NCBI GenBank assembly: GCA_014730295.1
Contig: WJIN01000040.1
Location: 1 to 9,483, forward strand
DNA from: Promethearchaeota archaeon
Lineage (GTDB): Archaea; Asgardarchaeota; Lokiarchaeia; Sigynarchaeales; SOKP01
DNA length: 9,483 nucleotides
Direction: 5' to 3'
The notes under the pieces are model-generated. The model worked only from the letters and a program-made list of their open reading frames with translations. It did not search any database and was not told where the DNA came from. Positions 1 through 6,860 of the stretch are shown piece after piece. Position 1 is the stretch's first letter. Every line of letters starts with the position of its first letter. A program made the translations under genes and the position numbers.

Positions 1-1
1 A

Positions 2-1606
2 AAAACTTTTGAAGTATTTGACCCTACCGTTGATGCGATTCATAGAAATCTTCGACCGAAGATCTCTTTAGTTGGATTTTCCGGAGTTGGAAAAACAACA
101 ATCACGCGATTAATTAAAGCAGAAGAGATCCCTATGCAGCATATTCCAACTATTACAGGTGATATTGCCACTATAAAGATAGGGAAGCTCCATTTTCACC
201 TCTGGGATTTTGCCGGACAGGAACAATTCAGTTATTTGTGGTCTAATTTTATTAAAGGGAGTGATGCTGTCCTACTAATTACCGACTCTACACTTGAAAA
301 TGTTGAGAAGAGCAAGTTTTTCTTGGAATTGATTAAGGAACAAGCTCCAGATGCTCATTCTGCGGTTATCGCGAACAAACAAGATCTAGAACAGGCCTTA
401 AAGCCCGATAAAATAGAAGATATTTTGGGTCTTAAAGCCTATTCGATGATAGCTATAGACCCCGATAATAGGGATAAAATGATAAAGATCATAGCTGATG
501 TATTAGAAATGAATACTCAAATATCCCCGTTATTAAAGCCCTTACTCGAACGAGATGAAAAGATGAGGGCGGCCCAGAAAGCCTTAGAAAATGCTGATTT
601 TGCCAAGGCCGCAGACTTATTCGAAGAAATTAGCGATCTGTGCCTGGATTTGGGAGATGATTCACTCAGTCAAGAATTTTATAAAAAATCTAGAAAGATT
701 AAAGCTCAACTAAGTGGCTTAAAGGGAGAAAAAAAAGAGAAGCCAAAAGAAGAAGTGGAAGAGGGCGAGACAGAAGCAAAACCAAAAGAAATAGAGAAAG
801 AAGTTGTGAAAAAAGAAGAGATTATAGAACCAGAAATGGCTGAACCTAAAGAAACAGAAAAATCGGATGGAACAATTGAAAAAGAAACTGAAAAACCTTC
901 AATTCCAAAAGTTAAACCCCTTCCGACTCAGAATGAAGCTGAAGCTCAAACAGATCATGAGGAAACTATATCAAAATCAGAAGAGAAAGTTGAAGTAAAA
1001 GCAGAAACTACGGCATCAACAGCACAATCAACGCCTTCCACCAGTGATTTAGGCTTGAAACTAAATCCTGAAGACTTTATGATTAAACAAAAACCAAAGA
1101 AAGTTGGATCTGTACCTAAGGATGCAAAAAAGAAATTAAGAACTTCGGCATACGGTCATGTTATTAATCCTCAACGATCGGAAGCAAGTACCACTAAAAA
1201 ACCAAAAAAACCTCCAGAAGTTGAAAAACTTCCCGAAGAGAAGAAAACTGAAATACCAGCAAAATCCCAACCAAAAGCAGAACCAGAGCCAGTAAAACCT
1301 TCCGTGTCTGAACCAATCTCAGAACCCCCTAAACAAGCAGAACCTTCCTCCGCTAGCACCCCAGAAATGCAAAAATCCGTTTCCACTGAAACCTCGCAAC
1401 AGCAAAAGGAAGATTTGAAAAAAGAGTTAATGGATCTGAAAATAAAAAAGGCCCGAATTTCAAAGATGGCCTTGGATTTTGAAATGCAAGAACTCTCGGG
1501 AGAAATTACCGCAGAAGAATTACAGGAAAAAAAGTCGAGATTGGACGCGCTTGAAAAAAATATACAAGACCAAATAAAAGAATTAGAAGCAATTCTTAAT
1601 GGATGA
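2..1606 (+). CDS. Multidomain Ras-superfamily GTPase with TPR-like region and C-terminal coiled coil (5' end outside window)
   Basis: The reading frame is open from base 2, so the gene starts left of the window; 534 residues are visible. Numbering from base 2: P-loop GFSGVGKTT at 25-33, G2 Thr in IPTI (Thr50), G3 WDFAGQE at 68-74, G4 NKQD at 125-128. These mark a GTP-binding switch protein. G2 and G4 look Arf-like, G3 looks Ras/Rab-like, and no SAK-type G5 is evident. The first in-frame ATG, at 134, lies after the P-loop and cannot be the real start; there is no GTG or TTG before it. About 20 residues precede the G domain, so an N-terminal extension or another domain is likely. After the G domain come a TPR-like helical pair (about 188-232), a K/E/P-rich, probably disordered linker (about 240-460) and a coiled coil (about 465-534) containing SGEITAEELQEKK, which resembles SHOCT-type tails. 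No membrane segment is seen. Partners are unknown; the helical and coiled-coil parts suggest a scaffold or effector role (inference). Confidence 0.88.
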   Translation, partial: KTFEVFDPTVDAIHRNLRPKISLVGFSGVGKTTITRLIKAEEIPMQHIPTITGDIATIKIGKLHFHLWDFAGQEQFSYLWSNFIKGSDAVLLITDSTLENVEKSKFFLELIKEQAPDAHSAVIANKQDLEQALKPDKIEDILGLKAYSMIAIDPDNRDKMIKIIADVLEMNTQISPLLKPLLERDEKMRAAQKALENADFAKAADLFEEISDLCLDLGDDSLSQEFYKKSRKIKAQLSGLKGEKKEKPKEEVEEGETEAKPKEIEKEVVKKEEIIEPEMAEPKETEKSDGTIEKETEKPSIPKVKPLPTQNEAEAQTDHEETISKSEEKVEVKAETTASTAQSTPSTSDLGLKLNPEDFMIKQKPKKVGSVPKDAKKKLRTSAYGHVINPQRSEASTTKKPKKPPEVEKLPEEKKTEIPAKSQPKAEPEPVKPSVSEPISEPPKQAEPSSASTPEMQKSVSTETSQQQKEDLKKELMDLKIKKARISKMALDFEMQELSGEITAEELQEKKSRLDALEKNIQDQIKELEAILNG

Positions 1607-1624
1607 ACACAGACCAATATAATG

Positions 1625-2497
1625 CTAAAGAATATCTATTAAATATTTATCTGGTACACCAACTTCACCAATTTTTATTCCTTTTTTACCACCATGATAA
1701 TCCGAACCCCCAGATTTAACTAAATTATACTCATTAGCAATCTGTCTATAAAAATTTGGTAGGACATCTTGGGCCCATTGTGCGTTTTCCGTCCCCACAT
1801 ATGGTCGATTATTATTGTAGGGATATTCTATTTCAATTCCTTCTATTCCCGCATCTATACAAAACTCTACAAACTTCCTTCTGTCAGATACCTCATAAAT
1901 TCCTGGATGAGCTAAAATAGGGATTCCGCGTGCTTTCTTAATTACTTCAATTGATTGTTCAAGAGTGACCTCAAATTTGCGATCCACATAGGCTTTTCCT
2001 CCGAGACTTATCATCTTAAAAAGCTGGTCCTTTGTTTTTCCTTCGATTTTTTCGGGGTTATTTTTGATAAGTACTTCTATAATGTGGGGGCGACCAATAG
2101 TTTTAGATTTCGCTACAGCTTTTACTTCATCAAAACTAATATCATAGCCCAATTCATTTTCTAATCGTTCGCAAATCTTCCTCTTTTGCTGAATTCTTCC
2201 TTCTCTTTGCTTTTTCAAAATTTCAATTAATTGATGTGAATTATGATTTATATTTAATCCTACTATATGGACATCTCGAATTTCACGCTCAGGTTCATGT
2301 TTTATAGAAAATTCTATCCCTGGAATACATATGATCTTTTTATTTTCCCCAAAAGCTAAAAAATCTTGAATCCCATCAATCGTATCATGGTCAGTGAGAG
2401 CGATGGCTTTCAATCCTAAAGTATTGGCTTTTTCAATTAATTCTTGTGGTGTGTCTAATCCGTCAGACTCAGTTGAATGCAGATGAAGGTCAATCAT
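1625..2497 (-). CDS. PHP-domain metal-dependent phosphoesterase (TrpH/YciV-like)
   Basis: This 290-residue protein has the full metal-ligand set of the PHP family: HLH at 5-7, TDHD at 35-38, Glu62 in IPGIEFS, His77 in DVHIVG, GRPH at 135-138, AHPG at 196-199 and SDYH at 265-268. Length and motif order fit the TrpH/YciV group, whose studied bacterial members are trinuclear-metal enzymes that hydrolyse 3',5'-nucleoside bisphosphates or trim RNA 5' ends. The exact substrate here cannot be read from the sequence. The protein looks cytosolic, with no signal peptide or membrane helix. It is the last gene of a minus-strand trio, 29 bp after the small membrane protein gene. No Shine-Dalgarno is visible before its ATG, but the short gap is very AT-rich (TTTAAAATTATAAATA at about 2503-2518) and may hold its own promoter. 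Its stop lies 18 bp from that of the convergent GTPase gene. Confidence 0.9.
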   Translation of the reverse strand: MIDLHLHSTESDGLDTPQELIEKANTLGLKAIALTDHDTIDGIQDFLAFGENKKIICIPGIEFSIKHEPEREIRDVHIVGLNINHNSHQLIEILKKQREGRIQQKRKICERLENELGYDISFDEVKAVAKSKTIGRPHIIEVLIKNNPEKIEGKTKDQLFKMISLGGKAYVDRKFEVTLEQSIEVIKKARGIPILAHPGIYEVSDRRKFVEFCIDAGIEGIEIEYPYNNNRPYVGTENAQWAQDVLPNFYRQIANEYNLVKSGGSDYHGGKKGIKIGEVGVPDKYLIDIL

Positions 2498-2526
2498 ATT
2501 GATATTTATAATTTTAAATAGTTATT

Positions 2527-3009
2527 TCAATTTAACGAGGGTTTTTTCACTCCCTTTTCTCTTGTTTTGGTCTTTTTTGGACTCGTGAACAAATAGCTTA
2601 TCCCTCTTGTATAGGGGCGGTTTTCATTCCCTCCAAAAATTTTTCTTGAAAAATCTTTAAAGAACATAAACCATATTGGATATGAGATAAAAATAATTAT
2701 GCCGATCCAATCTAATGCTCTCGTCTTGAAATTAATACTCCAATCTATACCAAGTAAGTGAAACGAATTCCACATAAAATCTCGTCCATTTTCTATGGAA
2801 ACCCAAGGAATATCGTTGAGAATAGGAAAAACAAAATCGAAAACACCGATATAGATAAATACATCGACCAATAAAAACCCAAAATTGATGATTAGAGTAA
2901 AATAAGAAATCCAAGCAAGTTTTCCTCTGGCCAACCCGTATTTGCGATACCAGTAATGTGAAAGAAATCCAAACACAGCAATAAGAATTAAAGAGGAAAC
3001 AAAGCCCAT
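2527..3009 (-). CDS. Small three-helix membrane protein, unknown function
   Basis: This 160-residue protein belongs to no family I recognise. Three hydrophobic segments are visible, at about 3-19, 33-58 and 98-117. Positive residues follow the first and third (YRKYGLARGK at 21-30, and FKDFSRK), which by the positive-inside rule suggests N-terminus outside and C-terminus in the cytosol. The outer loop (about 59-97) is mixed and contains several Trp and Asp; the tail after 143 is Lys-rich (SPKKTKTREKGVKK). The start is well supported: its ATG overlaps the TGA of the upstream SDR gene by one base (TGATG), and a perfect AAGGAGGTGA lies 9 nt before it, so translation is probably coupled to that of the SDR. 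Co-expression suggests a partner or membrane anchor for the SDR, or a shared lipid-related pathway, but that is inference. Confidence 0.8.
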   Translation of the reverse strand: MGFVSSLILIAVFGFLSHYWYRKYGLARGKLAWISYFTLIINFGFLLVDVFIYIGVFDFVFPILNDIPWVSIENGRDFMWNSFHLLGIDWSINFKTRALDWIGIIIFISYPIWFMFFKDFSRKIFGGNENRPYTRGISYLFTSPKKTKTREKGVKKPSLN

Positions 3010-4253
3010 CAGAAGATTTCACCTCCTTTCATCGGAGTTTTATAATTTGATTCACTAATTAAAGGGGTTTTCGGCTCCGTATTTACGAATTCTGGCAGTC
3101 GCTCTGTAAATTTTGGTAACCATCCATGAGTTTTATACCATGTAATGGTTTCATATATACCCTTCCTAAAGTCGTTGTAGTGAAATTTGAAGCCTAAATC
3201 CTTTAATTTTTCATTAGAAAAATAATATTGATGAGTCAAATAACCCACCATTGGTAGATCAAACTTCGGTCGGATTCCCAATTTATTTGCTTTCTTTTCC
3301 TTTCTCTTTGCAAGAAAATAAGTAAATTTGCTGAGTAGTCTAAAGAAAAACCATGGCATCGGAATTACCGAAAACGTTATTCCCAATTCATTATAGACAA
3401 ATTCTAAAAAATGTTCTTGGAGAGGGGAGTCATTAATCACATTATAACATTCTCCGATAGCCTCCTCATTTTGCGATACGAATAGAGCAGCTCTGACTAA
3501 ATCTTTTACGTGAATCATGGGCATCATTAATTTTCGTTTCTTTGGGAAGATTTTTGCTAAAATTGAATGTCCCATAATATAAATGGTATAGAAAATGTGA
3601 AACATACCATAAGTTTGGTATGGACCATAAATAGGGGCAGGTCGGAGGATGGTATATTGAAAATTGGGTTCTTGTTCCGCGTTCTCAAAAATTAATTGTT
3701 CTTGCTCTACTTTTGTTTGAGAATAATTATTGGGAGGATCATAGGGCGCAGTTTCGTCTGCGGGATAAATAAAACCGTGCTGATCTGGGTGATATTTCGG
3801 TTCGCCATAAACTCCACAGGTGGACCAATGGATAAACCGAGGGATCTCAGTTCCAGTCTTATCCGAATACTCTAAAATAATATCTAATAAATTTTTGAGC
3901 CCATCATAATTAACCATATGCAAGAGTTCATAGGAGGCGCCATAATCATATAATGAGGCGGGATGGAAGATAACATCGTAATTTATTCTATCTCCTTCAA
4001 AAAGTTTTTCAGAAAATAGATTTCGCAGCGACTCCTTATCAGTGAGATTGGAAGGAATAAATGTTACATTTTCGAGTTCTCTATAATCTAAAATTTCATT
4101 TTCTATATCAAATATTCTTTCCTTTGTCATTACCTCACTCCTTTCTTTCTTTTCTAAATCCGTCGCAACAACTTTCCATCCGTTTTGTACGAGTTCTTCA
4201 ATCAAAAACGAACCAGTATGGCCAAAAGCACCATCTACTAATGCATATTTCAT
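3009..4253 (-). CDS. Extended SDR, NAD-dependent epimerase/dehydratase or 3beta-HSD-like
   Basis: The 414-residue protein begins with a Rossmann fold: GAFGHTG at 8-14 (GxxGxxG) and Asp32 after the second strand, which favours NAD over NADP. Other family marks are HPAS at 97-100, VNYDGLKNLL from 114, the active-site Ser/Thr in WSTCGVYGEP (144-145), YSQTK (Tyr177, Lys181), RPAPIYGP at 204-211 and HVKDLVRAALF at 248-258. All catalytic residues are present, so the enzyme should be active. Residues 296-315 form a hydrophobic stretch followed by KRKEKK, as in membrane-associated 3beta-hydroxysteroid dehydrogenase/sterol C4-decarboxylase relatives; a lipid or isoprenoid substrate is possible, but a nucleotide-sugar epimerase cannot be excluded. 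About 35 extra residues follow the usual C-terminal segment (ITWYKTHGWLP) and look disordered. It is the first gene of the minus-strand trio, with a TATA-like box about 28 nt upstream. Its last codons carry the Shine-Dalgarno of the next gene. Confidence 0.87.
   Translation of the reverse strand: MKYALVDGAFGHTGSFLIEELVQNGWKVVATDLEKKERSEVMTKERIFDIENEILDYRELENVTFIPSNLTDKESLRNLFSEKLFEGDRINYDVIFHPASLYDYGASYELLHMVNYDGLKNLLDIILEYSDKTGTEIPRFIHWSTCGVYGEPKYHPDQHGFIYPADETAPYDPPNNYSQTKVEQEQLIFENAEQEPNFQYTILRPAPIYGPYQTYGMFHIFYTIYIMGHSILAKIFPKKRKLMMPMIHVKDLVRAALFVSQNEEAIGECYNVINDSPLQEHFLEFVYNELGITFSVIPMPWFFFRLLSKFTYFLAKRKEKKANKLGIRPKFDLPMVGYLTHQYYFSNEKLKDLGFKFHYNDFRKGIYETITWYKTHGWLPKFTERLPEFVNTEPKTPLISESNYKTPMKGGEIF
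3019..3028 (-). promoter_or_regulatory. Perfect Shine-Dalgarno inside the end of the SDR gene
   Basis: On the minus strand AAGGAGGTGA lies 9 nt before the ATG at 3009 and matches the expected 16S rRNA 3' end without a mismatch. It sits within the last codons of the SDR gene (Met-Lys-Gly-Gly-Glu-Ile-Phe-stop). It decides the start of the small membrane protein gene, whose ATG overlaps the SDR stop. No other gene start in the window has a site this strong. Confidence 0.85.
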
Positions 4254-4274
4254 ATATGAACAACGACCTTGAGC

Positions 4275-4287
4275 TAATTTTTAATTA
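4275..4287 (-). promoter_or_regulatory. Candidate TATA box for the SDR operon
   Basis: Minus-strand TAATTAAAAATTA is centred about 28 nt before the SDR ATG at 4253. That is the distance at which an archaeal TATA box would start transcription at or a few bases before the ATG. The background is AT-rich, so the box is only tentative. A weak AAGGT lies about 10 nt upstream of the ATG. Confidence 0.35.
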
Positions 4288-4358
4288 TTGGGATAAATAA
4301 TTATGTGTGTAAATAAATTAACGAAATTAAATTTTTAGTTTAGTCGTTCTATGGGGAT

Positions 4359-4383
4359 AAAAAGATGACATGATTTTAAAAAA
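4359..4383 (-). terminator. Candidate oligo-T terminator after the seven-helix protein gene
   Basis: Reading the minus strand after the stop at 4393, a T6 tract (4383-4378) follows within about 10 nt and a T5 tract (4363-4359) soon after. Archaeal RNA polymerase commonly terminates at such tracts without a hairpin. The tracts separate this gene from the SDR operon promoter. Confidence 0.4.
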
Positions 4384-4392
4384 TGAGATAAT

Positions 4393-5154
4393 TCATTTTG
4401 GTAAAGGTAAATTTAAAAGTTTTCGTAGCCATTTGGGTAATAAAAACCCGGTATAAAAGCAGAATACTGAGATTATGAGTATTATTCTGATTAAAATGAT
4501 AAAGATCGGTCCCAACTCGATTATTGAATCTGCAATAGCCGCTATACCGAAAAACGTGAACCCAATGAACAATAACCTCCCTTTCCAAAGCATATCTCTC
4601 TCTTCAATTTTAGTAGACATATATGCAAAATGCAATCCAGTAAATACTGCGGTGATTACGACAATAGCTAAATACACTAATACAAACCCTTTATAATCTA
4701 TATCAATGGGATTTACATCCATATATATTACTCCCAATAATTCATACACCGGAGCTCCAGGAGCGAAATAGAGGAAGTAAAACAAATATATCTCAAAAAT
4801 AAGAGAGAAGATTCCGAAAATTAGCAATACTTTTTTTCGATCTTGTGGACGAATCGTCGTCATATAAACATCTAACCACGCGATAATTGCTATAGGGATT
4901 GCAATTGTCCCGATTAATATATAAAAAGATTGATCTAAAAATGATTGGGTAATTAACCAAATAAAATATCCAAATCCACTGGGATACCACGGAGAGAATG
5001 TGAATAGTACCGCTAAGAAAAATGAAAAAAGCAGACGTTCCTTGGTTTTGATGGCCCTATATAACACAATAGAGACCATTATAAGATTAATAGACACAGC
5101 AAGTAAAGCAGTAACACCCGAAACTTGAAAAGTAATATTGTTATAGAAAAGCAT
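4393..5154 (-). CDS. Predicted seven-helix integral membrane protein, unknown function
   Basis: The 253-residue protein consists almost entirely of membrane segments, at about 11-32, 42-66, 77-97, 109-130, 156-178, 193-211 and 215-237. Positive loops (RAIKTKER at 33-40, TTIRPQDRKK near 99-108, the STKIEER to KGR loop near 180-193, and the tail KWLRKLL) alternate with neutral or acidic ones. This supports an N-out, C-in, 7TM topology like that of receptor or sensor modules. No retinal-binding lysine, transporter signature or soluble output domain is recognisable, so the function is unknown. The short tail after FYTGFLLPKW leaves no room for a signalling domain. It is a single gene, divergent from aspartate kinase across a 160-bp spacer and followed by oligo-T tracts. 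A promoter-like TTTTAAAAA lies about 25 nt before the ATG and no clear Shine-Dalgarno is seen. Confidence 0.82.
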   Translation of the reverse strand: MLFYNNITFQVSGVTALLAVSINLIMVSIVLYRAIKTKERLLFSFFLAVLFTFSPWYPSGFGYFIWLITQSFLDQSFYILIGTIAIPIAIIAWLDVYMTTIRPQDRKKVLLIFGIFSLIFEIYLFYFLYFAPGAPVYELLGVIYMDVNPIDIDYKGFVLVYLAIVVITAVFTGLHFAYMSTKIEERDMLWKGRLLFIGFTFFGIAAIADSIIELGPIFIILIRIILIISVFCFYTGFLLPKWLRKLLNLPLPK

Positions 5155-5173
5155 AAATTTTTTCTTAATTTCC

Positions 5174-5184
5174 TTTTTAAAATT
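5174..5184 (-). promoter_or_regulatory. Candidate TATA box for the seven-helix protein gene
   Basis: Minus-strand AATTTTAAAAA, followed by GG, is centred about 25 nt before the ATG at 5154, a spacing that predicts a leaderless or nearly leaderless mRNA. The AT-rich context makes the call tentative. Confidence 0.3.
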
Positions 5185-5276
5185 GAAATAATGGTTTGAT
5201 GTAAGGATCTTTCTTCTTATTCTATTTAAAGCTTCTTCACATTATTTATTAGAAAATTGCCTAGTTGAGAAGAAAT

Positions 5277-5306
5277 AAAAATTTAAGAAATCCAACATTT
5301 TAAGGA
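5277..5306 (+). promoter_or_regulatory. Candidate TATA box and weak Shine-Dalgarno for aspartate kinase
   Basis: AAAAATTTAAG (5277-5287) is centred about 33 nt before the ATG at 5315, and AAGGA (5302-5306) lies 8 nt before it. Together they could give a short-leader mRNA. No operator or attenuator-like hairpin is evident in the 160-bp divergent spacer. Confidence 0.3.
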
Positions 5307-5314
5307 TAGATAAT

Positions 5315-6742
5315 ATGACAGTTGTCGTGATGAAATTCGGAGGAAGCTGTTTAAAAGATGCGGAGGCATTTGAAAAAATTGTTGAGATCACGAAAATCTA
5401 CAAGAATGCGAAAAAGGTTTATGTTGCTTCGGCATTTCAAGGAATCACAGATATGCTTTTAAACACCGCCAAAAGTGTAAATGATGATAAGGATATAAAC
5501 CGAAATATTACGCTTATTGAGAAAAAGCACTTAGATATTATCGAAGAAATTTTTCAACAAGACACCGACCATTATGATAGATGTAAGGAATGGCTGGATG
5601 CGAGATTAAGTGAATTAGAAGATGGATTATCGGATATCGAAGAATTCGGGCTGGAACCTTATTATCGAGATTATGTGTCGAGTTTCGGTGAGCGTCTTTC
5701 TACGTTTATTCTTAATCAATATTTACAAAGCAAAGGATTTGAATCGGTGTTTATCTCTGCAAATAATCTGATTATTACCGATGACAAATTTAATAACGCA
5801 TATCCTCATTATGATTTAACTAATGCTCGCGTAAAAAGACAAATTATTCCACTCATAGAAAATCCAAAGAAAGACACGATATTTTGTATCACCGGATTCA
5901 TTGGCAGAAACAAAATTGGTTACATAACTACCCTTGGAAGAGGTGGCTCTGATTATACCGCAACAATTATAGCCAGATCGATTTATGATATCGGTTCAGA
6001 TAAAGACATAAGAGTTATTTTATGGAAAGACGTAGATGGTCTATTGGCAATAAATCCGAAATATGTTCCAGAATCTATCCTCATCCGCAATCTCGATTAT
6101 GAAGAGGCAAAACAAATAGCCAATTTCGGTGCGAAGGTTCTCCATCCAAAATGTTTAGAAGCAATTGAAAAACGCAACATTCCTCTTGAGATACGTAATT
6201 TTGACAATCCATTAGAGAAAGAAAACTATACCACGATTTCAGAAATTACAAACAAACAGCAAATCAAGGGAATCTCTACAATAGAAGATGCAACAATCAT
6301 TACTATTACTTCGGGAAGTATGGTGGATGTCCCAGGTGTGTTGGCAAAAATATTCCAAATCATGGGCAAAAATAATATCAGCGTGTCGTTTGTAGCACAG
6401 AGTTCTTCCGAAATAAGTACTTCCTTTGTCGTAAAGGGAAACGACGGAGAAAAAGCCATAGAGGCGCTTAAAAAGGAAAATTTCTTTTCCGAGTTCTATG
6501 AGATAACGTGGGAGAAAGTTTCCATAATCAATATTACAGGATTGAAAATTTTAGACAATACCACAAAAGCGGAAATATTTAGTGCGCTGGCAAAGAAAAA
6601 TGTGAATGTAAAAGCTATTTCCCAAAGTAAAGATGAGTTTAATTTGTCACTGGTTGTCGATCGAGACCATCTCTTAGACGGGATAACGATAATCCACGAA
6701 GATTTATGCGCCGATTTTGAAACGTTTAAATGTATAGATTAA
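5315..6742 (+). CDS. lysC: Aspartate kinase, monofunctional, with two C-terminal ACT domains
   Basis: This enzyme phosphorylates L-aspartate with ATP to form 4-phospho-L-aspartate, the committed step towards lysine, threonine, methionine and isoleucine. The 475-residue protein has the amino-acid-kinase fold marks: KFGGS at 7-11, SFGERLS at 123-129, ITGFIG and GRGGSD (208-213) for substrate and phosphate binding, WKDVDG at 237-242, and FGAKVLHP in the nucleotide-binding part. Two ACT domains follow, at about 326-395 (SGSMVDVPGVLAKIF) and 404-472; in this family they bind the feedback inhibitors, usually lysine or threonine. The protein ends after the second ACT domain, so no homoserine dehydrogenase is fused. 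WKDVDG with Lys, where many bacterial enzymes have Thr, recalls the plant/chlamydial monofunctional branch. The ATG at 5315 places KFGGS at the usual distance from the N-terminus. No other amino-acid biosynthesis gene adjoins it. Confidence 0.95.
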   Translation: MTVVVMKFGGSCLKDAEAFEKIVEITKIYKNAKKVYVASAFQGITDMLLNTAKSVNDDKDINRNITLIEKKHLDIIEEIFQQDTDHYDRCKEWLDARLSELEDGLSDIEEFGLEPYYRDYVSSFGERLSTFILNQYLQSKGFESVFISANNLIITDDKFNNAYPHYDLTNARVKRQIIPLIENPKKDTIFCITGFIGRNKIGYITTLGRGGSDYTATIIARSIYDIGSDKDIRVILWKDVDGLLAINPKYVPESILIRNLDYEEAKQIANFGAKVLHPKCLEAIEKRNIPLEIRNFDNPLEKENYTTISEITNKQQIKGISTIEDATIITITSGSMVDVPGVLAKIFQIMGKNNISVSFVAQSSSEISTSFVVKGNDGEKAIEALKKENFFSEFYEITWEKVSIINITGLKILDNTTKAEIFSALAKKNVNVKAISQSKDEFNLSLVVDRDHLLDGITIIHEDLCADFETFKCID

Positions 6743-6752
6743 AATTCTATTT

Positions 6753-6782
6753 GATCAAAATCTTCTTTTTATATTTTTGATC
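6753..6782 (+). terminator. Candidate terminator after aspartate kinase
   Basis: Eleven bases after the stop, GATCAAAA (6753-6760) pairs with TTTTGATC (6775-6782) around a 14-nt pyrimidine-rich loop. T5 tracts lie at 6766-6770 and 6774-6778. The T tracts suit archaeal termination; the stem may be incidental. The site lies in the 118-bp convergent gap before the RWD-RING gene. Confidence 0.45.
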
Positions 6783-6860
6783 GTAGGACTTATAGATAAG
6801 ATAGAAATAGGTTAACATAAGCTATTTCCGAATTTTTTTCATTTTTCTTAGAAATTCCGA

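Noticed and set aside
134..136. ATG at 134 as the start of the large GTPase
   Set aside because: It would remove the P-loop encoded in frame at 74-100; the frame continues to the window edge.
1171..1617. Minus-strand open frame antisense to the GTPase linker
   Set aside because: Its Ser/Phe-rich product mirrors the Lys/Glu-rich codons of the real gene and shows no domain.
2732..3022. Minus-strand open frame overlapping the three-helix protein in another frame
   Set aside because: The other frame has a perfect Shine-Dalgarno, stop-start overlap and coherent membrane topology.
4061..4300. Plus-strand open frame across the SDR start and promoter
   Set aside because: It is antisense to a clear Rossmann-fold gene and has no recognisable features.
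6286..6742. Possible homoserine dehydrogenase fusion on aspartate kinase
   Set aside because: The protein ends right after the second ACT domain, with no Rossmann domain following.
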